A DNA stretch of 5,893 nt, taken from Prevotella sp. Lineage in GTDB: Bacteria > Bacteroidota > Bacteroidia > Bacteroidales > Bacteroidaceae. Position 1 is the first letter of the stretch; every line of letters starts with the position of its first letter. The position numbers and the translations under genes were made by a program. The DNA lies in assembly GCA_022732315.1 (NCBI GenBank), contig JAIJUV010000161.1:1-5893 (forward strand), given 5' to 3'. Positions 1-4,879 of the stretch are shown piece by piece. Under the pieces are notes generated by a model that did no database searches, was not told where the DNA came from, and saw only the letters and a list, made by a program, of their open reading frames with translations.

Positions 1-231
1 ATCCTCTCTCCAGAGGAAAGCACCGAGCCATTAAACTACAATATGCTCGATGCCCTGAAGGAAGACCATACCCGCATCCGTATCTTCGGCAAGCCAGAGG
101 CTCACGTGGGCCGCCGCATGGGCGTTGTACTCTGCTACGGCGAGAAGGGCGATGACCTCAATCAGCTTCGCGACAAGGCAAAGCGTCTGGCAAAGACTGT
201 ATTGGGAACCGACCCATACATGAAGAAATAA
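1..231 (+). CDS. purT: PurT, formate-dependent phosphoribosylglycinamide formyltransferase (3' end only)
   Basis: This is the last 76 residues of an open frame that enters from the left edge; the full protein is usually about 390 residues. PurT is a cytoplasmic ATP-grasp enzyme that makes formyl-GAR from GAR, formate and ATP in purine synthesis. The visible part matches the C-terminal lobe of PurT: a segment reading RIRIFGKPE followed by RRMGVVLCYGE, then a helix rich in Lys, Arg and Asp, ending at a TAA stop. In E. coli PurT the same place reads RLFGKPE...RRLGVALA, which is the main reason for the call. The ATP-binding and catalytic regions lie outside the window. PurK is a related ATP-grasp enzyme, but its C-terminus lacks this FGKPE...RR(M/L)GV pattern. 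G+C is high here (about 58-63% in the blocks counted), unlike the downstream genes. Confidence 0.85.
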   Translation: MLSPEESTEPLNYNMLDALKEDHTRIRIFGKPEAHVGRRMGVVLCYGEKGDDLNQLRDKAKRLAKTVLGTDPYMKK

Positions 232-259
232 CATCATCCCCCATTAAAAAATACCGAGA

Positions 260-280
260 GGGCAGATTTGTTACCTGCCC
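260..280 (+). other. Small 6-bp hairpin downstream of purT
   Basis: GGGCAG (260-265) and CTGCCC (275-280) form a perfect 6-bp stem around a 9-base loop. No T-run follows, so it is not a convincing terminator by itself. It lies between the purT stop and the longer hairpin at 295-339. It may stabilise the 3' end of the purT transcript or may have no function. Confidence 0.3.
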
Positions 281-294
281 AGCAACAAAGAATA

Positions 295-339
295 CAGAAA
301 GCGAAAAGTTAACTGTTACAGTTAACAGTTCGTTTTCTG
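295..339 (+). terminator. Probable purT terminator hairpin with a palindromic core
   Basis: Two 21-base arms (295-315 and 319-339) flank a 3-base loop. Nineteen of the 21 positions pair if one G-U pair is counted; the other two form an internal mismatch. The inner part, GTTAACTG-TTA-CAGTTAAC (308-326), is perfect. A T-rich stretch (ACTTCTTTTATT, 341-352) follows. The position, 63 bases after purT and 36 bases before the next start codon, suits a terminator. The stem is A/T-rich and the T-run is interrupted, so it may be leaky, and the core could also be a protein-binding site. Confidence 0.6.
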
Positions 340-375
340 TACTTCTTTTATTGAAAACTCGCCCACACTATTCCA

Positions 376-1800
376 ATGATTTACAATTCATTTCTATACA
401 TCACCTTATTTCCCTTCCTCTTCTTGCTGCTCCATGCCATCAAGAAGGAAGCCATCAAAAAGTATTTTTTGTTGGCGATTTCCTATGCCCTATACTACTA
501 TTACAACCAGTCATTGGCAGCTATACTTTTGGTGGTAACACTCATCTCATATACTTCCGCTCTATTGATAGAAAGAAATAAGGGAAAGGAGAGAACAAAC
601 AGCACCTCAAACAACAGAAGCAAACTCATTGTTTATTTAGGAGCCCTTCTTACCACCCTCCCCCTGCTCTTCTACAAATATACAGACTTTATCCTCACAG
701 AGGTGCTCTACATGGATAGCCTCTCATCTCACCATACCCTCATAGTACCACTGGGTATCTCTTTCTTCACCTTTCAGGCATTGAGTTATCTCTTCGATGT
801 TTACAGAGATAAGTATCAAGCAGAGCATCATCTGCCCACCTACATGCTCTATATATCCTTCTTCCCATCCATCACGGCAGGTCCTATCAACCGATACGAT
901 GCCCTGAGATGCCAACTGAGCCAGCTGGTGCGTCCTAACTATCAGCAGTTGGCAAATGGTGCCAAGATGATAGTGTGGGGTATGTTCTTGAAGACGGTTA
1001 TTGCCGACCGTCTCTTGCTCTACGTGAATCCCGTGCTGGATGGCTATATGCAGCACAGTGGATCAGAACTGCTGGCAGCCTCCGTCCTCTATTCCATCCA
1101 ACTATACACCGACTTTGCCGGCTACTCTCTCATAGCCATCGGTTCGGCTTCCATGCTCGGCATCCGCTTGCAACAGAATTTCCACAATCCCTACTTTGCC
1201 CATAGCGTCACCGACTTTTGGCATCGTTGGCACATCAGTCTCTCCCAATGGCTGCGCGATTACATCTACATCCCCATAGGCGGAAACAGATGCAGCAAGG
1301 GGAGAACCTATCTCAACATCATTATCACCTTCCTCATCAGTGGCATTTGGCATGGGGCTAACTGGACCTTCATACTTTGGGGAGTTCTTCACGGATTCTT
1401 CCAAGTGATGGAGAAGATGCTAAGCTTCACCAAAGAGAGTAGAAATACCGAGCACAAAGTTAGGCAGAGAATGAGGAGAGGAATAAGCATCCTCATCAAC
1501 TTCCTGCTCATCAACTTCCTATGGATATTCTTCCGAATGCCAAGCGTGGGCGATGCCTTCCATGTAATCGGCAAGATATTCACTGAGCAAGACATGAACT
1601 TCTGGGTATTTGAAAAATTCATCCTCTTATTCATCTTGATGGTATTCGCCAAAGATCTCATCGTTGAAGTAACCCCAGGTCAAAATCCATTCCATCATCC
1701 GAAGCTCTGGGTGAGATGGTGTACATACGTCGTGGTAACTACCAGCATCTTCCTCTTCGGTGTATTCGATTCGGGGCAATTCATCTACGCAGGTTTCTAA
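376..1800 (+). CDS. MBOAT-family membrane-bound O-acyltransferase (AlgI/PatA/DltB-like)
   Basis: A 474-residue polytopic membrane protein with many hydrophobic segments along its length. The N-terminus, with the NSFLYITLFPFLFLLL segment, matches the usual start of bacterial MBOAT proteins, which supports the ATG at 376; no clear ribosome binding site is visible. Family signatures in order are PLGISFFTFQALSYLFDVYRD (125-145), a Gly-Pro at 169-170 in the SITAGPINRY stretch, DFAGYS (246-251), FWHRWHISLSQWLRDY from 281, and SGIWHGANW with the conserved family histidine at His326. Relatives such as AlgI, PatA and DltB move an acyl group, often acetyl, from a cytoplasmic donor across the inner membrane for transfer to a polysaccharide, peptidoglycan or teichoic acid. 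Length is close to the family norm and nothing appears broken. The next gene encodes a likely periplasmic partner, as in AlgI/AlgJ and PatA/PatB pairs. Donor and acceptor cannot be read from the sequence. Confidence 0.92.
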   Translation: MIYNSFLYITLFPFLFLLLHAIKKEAIKKYFLLAISYALYYYYNQSLAAILLVVTLISYTSALLIERNKGKERTNSTSNNRSKLIVYLGALLTTLPLLFYKYTDFILTEVLYMDSLSSHHTLIVPLGISFFTFQALSYLFDVYRDKYQAEHHLPTYMLYISFFPSITAGPINRYDALRCQLSQLVRPNYQQLANGAKMIVWGMFLKTVIADRLLLYVNPVLDGYMQHSGSELLAASVLYSIQLYTDFAGYSLIAIGSASMLGIRLQQNFHNPYFAHSVTDFWHRWHISLSQWLRDYIYIPIGGNRCSKGRTYLNIIITFLISGIWHGANWTFILWGVLHGFFQVMEKMLSFTKESRNTEHKVRQRMRRGISILINFLLINFLWIFFRMPSVGDAFHVIGKIFTEQDMNFWVFEKFILLFILMVFAKDLIVEVTPGQNPFHHPKLWVRWCTYVVVTTSIFLFGVFDSGQFIYAGF

Positions 1801-1848
1801 ATCGTAAGCTGAAATAAACGTAAGTTGAAACAAATCGTAAGCTGAAAT
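1799..1848 (+). repeat. Three-unit imperfect tandem repeat in the MBOAT-SGNH gene gap
   Basis: The whole 48-base gap is made of three related units. AAATCGTAAGCTGAAAT occurs identically at 1799-1815 and 1832-1848, with a variant, AAACGTAAGTTGAAAC, at 1816-1831. The first copy begins inside the upstream TAA stop codon and the last ends directly against the downstream ATG. The units are spaced 16-17 bases apart. No promoter or hairpin is evident. It probably arose by local duplication, and any effect on translation of the downstream gene is speculative. Confidence 0.85.
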
Positions 1849-2754
1849 ATGAAAAAGTTCTTAAGTAAAATCATGGTCTTTCTTATCTTGCTGACCATCA
1901 TATATATCATCACGGCACAAACCTTTCGTTATCTCGACCTTCAGGTAAAAGGCGAGAGCGGCAGGATGCGCTATATCCACAATAAGCTGATAGCCGACTC
2001 CATCATCATGGGGTCGTCGAGAGCCTTGCATCACTACGACCCAGACATCTTGGGCAACTATTATAATGTGGGAGAAGACCGCATGGGCATCATCTTCAGC
2101 ATGGGCAGACTGCAACTACTCAAGCAAAGACGCATGCCCCACATGCTCATCTACGATGTAGAACCAGACTATGACCTGCTGCAAGATGACAACAGTACCT
2201 ATCTCACCAACCTGCGCCCCTATTACCACCGACCAGGCATACGAGAGATTTTCTGGGACGTGGACTCCACCGAGCGCATCAAGATGCTCTTTCCTTTCTA
2301 TCAGTATAATTCGAGGTTACTCAAGCTGCTTGCCGACTGGCGTCATCCAGCCATGAGCTATACCAAGGGTTACTCTCCCTACGAGGGATGCCAAGCCATC
2401 GAGAAGGAGACCTTACCCCAAAACAAACACGACAGAAAGAAATATGAATATCTGCACAAGTTGATAGCCGAATGCAAAAGGAGCCATACCAGCCTCATAT
2501 TCACAGCATCGCCACAGCTATCCTACCAAAGCGACTCAGTATTTCGCAGGTTCAAGCTTATCTGCCAACAGGAAGGCATCCCATTCCTTAACCATTATTG
2601 CGACACTGCCTACACCCATCACAGGGCATTATTCCACAATGCCAACCATCTGAACCGTGAAGGTGCAAGCCTCTACTCCAAGGAAATTAAGAAGGAAATG
2701 AGCCATCGTAAGTTCAATGCCAGCATCAAGTTGCCCAAGAAGGATAAGCAATAA
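1849..2754 (+). CDS. Membrane-anchored SGNH-hydrolase-like protein, probable MBOAT partner
   Basis: A 301-residue protein with one N-terminal hydrophobic segment (about residues 8-23) after a Lys-rich start, which suggests a signal anchor with the rest in the periplasm. MGSSRALHHYDP (from residue 54) resembles block I of SGNH/GDSL-type enzymes, with Ser57 the likely nucleophile. YNVGEDRMG follows where a block II Gly is expected, and the C-terminal HNANHLNREGA (from residue 263) resembles block V, with His267 the likely catalytic His. The residue three before that His, normally Asp, is Asn264. It lies 48 bases after the MBOAT gene, an order seen in AlgI/AlgJ- and DltB/DltD-like pairs in which the second protein completes acyl transfer outside the cytoplasm. 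I infer that role here. Activity is uncertain because of the Asn. Bacteroidales genomes carry similar uncharacterised proteins next to MBOAT genes, from memory. ATG at 1849 is the only sensible start before the hydrophobic segment. Confidence 0.7.
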   Translation: MKKFLSKIMVFLILLTIIYIITAQTFRYLDLQVKGESGRMRYIHNKLIADSIIMGSSRALHHYDPDILGNYYNVGEDRMGIIFSMGRLQLLKQRRMPHMLIYDVEPDYDLLQDDNSTYLTNLRPYYHRPGIREIFWDVDSTERIKMLFPFYQYNSRLLKLLADWRHPAMSYTKGYSPYEGCQAIEKETLPQNKHDRKKYEYLHKLIAECKRSHTSLIFTASPQLSYQSDSVFRRFKLICQQEGIPFLNHYCDTAYTHHRALFHNANHLNREGASLYSKEIKKEMSHRKFNASIKLPKKDKQ

Positions 2755-2757
2755 GCA
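2744..2757 (+). repeat. Two-copy 7-bp direct repeat across a stop codon
   Basis: ATAAGCA occurs twice head to tail (2744-2750 and 2751-2757), spanning the last codons and TAA stop of the SGNH-like gene; a degenerate third unit (ATAAAAT) follows. It is short enough to be chance, but two other gaps in the window also hold short tandem units. Confidence 0.5.
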
Positions 2758-2802
2758 ATAAAATAAGAAAAAGAGCGTTATCAAATAAAAGAATACAACT
2801 TT

Positions 2803-3231
2803 ATGAAAGAATTAGGTAGAATCATCAAATTACATACCATATCCGACCCTAGAGGCAACCTGACCGTATCAGAGGAGAACATCGAGCTTCCCTTCGACTT
2901 GAAACGTGCCTACTGGATATACGATGTGCCACAGGGTGGCAACCGAGGCGGTCATGCCCACAAAAAGCTCCAGCAAGTCATCATCGCCGTGCATGGATCA
3001 TTTACCGTATCCCTAGACAACGGCAAGGAGACCAAGAAATACCAGCTCAGCAATCCTGGCATGGGGCTCTATCTCGGCACAGAGATATGGCGCACACTGG
3101 ATGATTTCTCCGAGGGAGCCGTATGCCTGGTGCTTGCCTCTGAACTTTATGAGCCAGAAGACTATCTGTATGAATACGATGAATTTCTGAAATACATCCA
3201 TACCACACATAGCACAACATCAGAGCCATGA
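2803..3231 (+). CDS. fdtA: FdtA/QdtA-family dTDP-4-keto-6-deoxyglucose 3,4-ketoisomerase (cupin)
   Basis: A 142-residue single-domain cupin of normal family length. Members move the keto group of dTDP-4-keto-6-deoxyglucose from C4 to C3 in the cytoplasm, which prepares the sugar for a 3-aminotransferase and so leads to dTDP-3-amino-3,6-dideoxyhexoses for surface glycans. Supporting motifs are RAYWIYDVP, then RGGHAHKKLQQ with the paired conserved histidines His51 and His53, then GSFTVSLDNG, then an IWR motif with Arg97, then GAVCLVLASELY and a C-terminal YEYDEFLKY. FdtA gives a galacto product and QdtA a gluco product; the sequence alone does not say which, so the symbol marks the family rather than the exact product. 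It starts 48 bases after the SGNH-like gene and overlaps the next gene by 4 bases (ATGA), so it is probably translated together with it. The aminotransferase normally found nearby is absent from the window. Confidence 0.85.
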   Translation: MKELGRIIKLHTISDPRGNLTVSEENIELPFDLKRAYWIYDVPQGGNRGGHAHKKLQQVIIAVHGSFTVSLDNGKETKKYQLSNPGMGLYLGTEIWRTLDDFSEGAVCLVLASELYEPEDYLYEYDEFLKYIHTTHSTTSEP

Positions 3232-4187
3232 TAGAAATCAAAAGATATACCCCAAAAGACGCTGCCGAATGGAACAACTTTGTTTGGAAATCCAGACAAG
3301 GCACCTTCCTCTTCGACAGAAACTATATGGACTATCATCAAGACAGATTTCATGACCATTCCTTGATGTTCTATTATAAAGGACGCTTGTATGCCATTCT
3401 TCCTGCCAATGAAACTGCGGATGAGGACAAGAAGATTCTCTATTCTCACCAAGGACTGACGTATGGAGGCTTACTGACTTGTTCCAAGGTAACAGCAGAA
3501 GTTTGCATCGACATCTTTCAGGCTCTCAAGGACTATCTCCTGCAAAATGATTTCCAGTTATGTATCTACAAGGCAATGCCATGGATATACCAGAGCATCC
3601 CTTCGGAAGAGGACCTCTATGCTCTCTCCTATATTGGGAAGGCAAAGTTGATAGCTAGAGAGATTTCCACTACCATTTTTCTCAATGCCCCCTTACGATT
3701 CAGCGAGCAGAGAAGAAGAGGCATCAAGAAAGCTGTGAGCCATGGACTAAGTGTTGGATTTACAAAATTTCCAAAGGACATCACAGACTTTTGGGATTTA
3801 TTGGACAAGAATCTTTGGCAGAGGCATAATACTCATCCTGTACACTCGAAAGAGGAACTGCAATTACTTATGCATCGTTTTCCAGACCACATTCTCTGCT
3901 TTGTGGTAAAGAAAGATGAAACGATTATTGGTGGAAGCATCGTATATACTACCCCCCAAGTAATTCATACCCAGTATATCGCTGCCAACGAATTGGGCAA
4001 GGAACTGGGAGCTTTGGATGCCCTCTTCGACTTTATCCTCCACAAATGCCCATGGAATGTCCCATACTTCGACTTCGGCAAATCCACAGAAGATGCGGGC
4101 AAGTATCTCAACAAGAATCTCATCCACCAAAAGGAAGGATTCGGAGGAAGAGGGGTCATCTACGACACATACCAATGGGAAATCTAA
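3228..4187 (+). CDS. FemAB/GNAT-like acyltransferase (Acetyltransf_6 type)
   Basis: A 319-residue soluble protein without a signal peptide. It resembles the FemAB-like branch of the GNAT fold: an N-terminal half with alternating strands and helices, a basic stretch around residues 157-169 (RFSEQRRRGIKKA), a second acyltransferase-like half with IIGGSIVY, and a C-terminal YFDFGKSTED (Asp282-Lys285) followed by KEGFGGRG (302-309), typical of these proteins. Relatives include peptidoglycan bridge aminoacyltransferases and acyltransferases in exopolysaccharide loci. The ATG at 3228 lies in an ATGA overlap with the ketoisomerase stop, which fixes the start and indicates coupled expression. Given that neighbour, one reasonable guess is acylation of the 3-amino group of a dTDP-amino sugar; transfer of an amino acid or acyl group to another surface molecule is equally possible. 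Acyl donor and acceptor are unknown. It is the last gene before a strong terminator. Confidence 0.75.
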   Translation: MIEIKRYTPKDAAEWNNFVWKSRQGTFLFDRNYMDYHQDRFHDHSLMFYYKGRLYAILPANETADEDKKILYSHQGLTYGGLLTCSKVTAEVCIDIFQALKDYLLQNDFQLCIYKAMPWIYQSIPSEEDLYALSYIGKAKLIAREISTTIFLNAPLRFSEQRRRGIKKAVSHGLSVGFTKFPKDITDFWDLLDKNLWQRHNTHPVHSKEELQLLMHRFPDHILCFVVKKDETIIGGSIVYTTPQVIHTQYIAANELGKELGALDALFDFILHKCPWNVPYFDFGKSTEDAGKYLNKNLIHQKEGFGGRGVIYDTYQWEI

Positions 4188-4197
4188 CTGAGCAGAG

Positions 4198-4238
4198 ATA
4201 CGAATAAAGCCCACCGATTTGGTGGGCTTTATTCGTAT
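4198..4238. terminator. Bidirectional intrinsic terminator between convergent operons
   Basis: A perfect 18-bp stem (4198-4215 with 4221-4238) has a 5-base loop, GATTT. The G/C-rich core GCCCACC/GGTGGGC is next to the loop, and the outer arm supplies A-rich then T-rich tracts (AATAAA and TTTATT), so it works as a terminator read from either side. It lies 10 bases after the acyltransferase stop and 22 bases from the lutC stop on the other strand, so it should end both transcripts. Confidence 0.92.
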
Positions 4239-4260
4239 AGATTAAGATTCAATACTTCTT

Positions 4261-4839
4261 TTACAAAAGCACTACGGTTACGCCTCTGGCTGCCTGCGCA
4301 CCCATTACCAGTGCCTGCTCAATATCGGCAGTCTTGGAAGGACCACTGATGAAAGTACCGAAATTATACTTCGGATCCATCTCGATTCGGGCATAAGCCT
4401 CATGCATATTGTTCACAATTTTCTCTTTTTCGAGGAATATCACAAGGTATTCCGAGATGAAAAGCACCGCTTTCTCCTTCATGGTCTGAGGAATCCAGAT
4501 GCAACCATTCTCGGCTACACCTACTTCACCACGAACTATACCCACATCAGTACCATTCAGGTCGTTGGCCTCAGCCACGGTATCAGGATTCTTCTGGGCA
4601 ATCGTGATTTCTGGCAGATGAGAGGCAAAGACCTTGGCTTCCGGATAAGCCTTCTTCACCAGCTCATCCAGACTCTCACCTTCCTTCGCCTCTATCACAT
4701 GGCCACCTACCGATTCCGTCATCTCAACAAACTGTTTCAGCGTATCCTCATACTGAATACCCTTCACATCTACGACAGGCATATCGAATTGAACGTGCGT
4801 ATTCTTACGCAACTTGTTCAGGAAATCTTCTTTCTTCAT
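4261..4839 (-). CDS. lutC: LutC, LUD-domain subunit of L-lactate utilisation complex
   Basis: A 192-residue cytoplasmic protein of the LUD (YkgG/LutC) family, which with LutA and LutB oxidises L-lactate to pyruvate. Visible hallmarks are GTDVGIVRGEVGVAENGCIWI in the middle (about 95-115), which resembles the family's glycine-rich region before a Glu/Asn-Gly turn, and the C-terminal block GPSKTADIEQALVMGAQAARG (from residue 166), which is a strong match to the conserved GPSxTADIE motif. The end VTVVLL is also typical. Length is near normal (about 190-240). It follows lutB after 40 bases on the same strand, so the two are most likely co-transcribed. The ATG at 4837-4839 gives the usual short basic N-terminus (MKKEDFLNKL); no Shine-Dalgarno is seen, as is common in this phylum. 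Confidence 0.9.
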   Translation of the reverse strand: MKKEDFLNKLRKNTHVQFDMPVVDVKGIQYEDTLKQFVEMTESVGGHVIEAKEGESLDELVKKAYPEAKVFASHLPEITIAQKNPDTVAEANDLNGTDVGIVRGEVGVAENGCIWIPQTMKEKAVLFISEYLVIFLEKEKIVNNMHEAYARIEMDPKYNFGTFISGPSKTADIEQALVMGAQAARGVTVVLL

Positions 4840-4867
4840 TGAACTTTGAAATTTGAACTTTGAACTT
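4840..4867. repeat. Four-unit 7-bp tandem repeat in the lutB-lutC gap
   Basis: On the + strand TGAACTT repeats four times head to tail at 4840-4846, 4847-4853, 4854-4860 and 4861-4867; the second unit is TGAAATT. It fills 28 of the 40 bases between the lutB stop and the lutC start and abuts the lutC ATG (read on the - strand as AAGTTCA units). Simple heptamer arrays can change copy number by slippage, which would alter spacing ahead of lutC. Confidence 0.9.
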
Positions 4868-4879
4868 TATGATGACCCA

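Noticed and set aside
351..374. Possible promoter (TTG then TATTCCAAT) ahead of the MBOAT gene
   Set aside because: The elements do not fit the Bacteroidetes -33/-7 consensus in sequence or spacing, and the start codon would lie too close.
351..581. 76-codon open frame on the + strand overlapping the start of the MBOAT gene
   Set aside because: It starts at a TTG within the T-rich tail of the hairpin, lies in another frame of a clear MBOAT gene, and its translation resembles no protein family.
724..1056. 110-codon - strand frame inside the MBOAT gene
   Set aside because: The + strand carries the conserved MBOAT signatures through this stretch, so it is a shadow frame.
1799..1848. CRISPR-like or attachment-site array
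   Set aside because: The units are contiguous with no unique spacers, there are only three, and no cas or integrase gene is nearby.
2705..2718. Extra copy of the ATCGTAAG repeat inside the SGNH-like gene
   Set aside because: Only the first ten bases match the intergenic unit. It is in coding sequence, so chance similarity is the simpler explanation.
4402..4842. 146-codon + strand frame opposite lutC
   Set aside because: It is a mirror of lutC coding sequence. The - strand product has full family motifs and this one has none.
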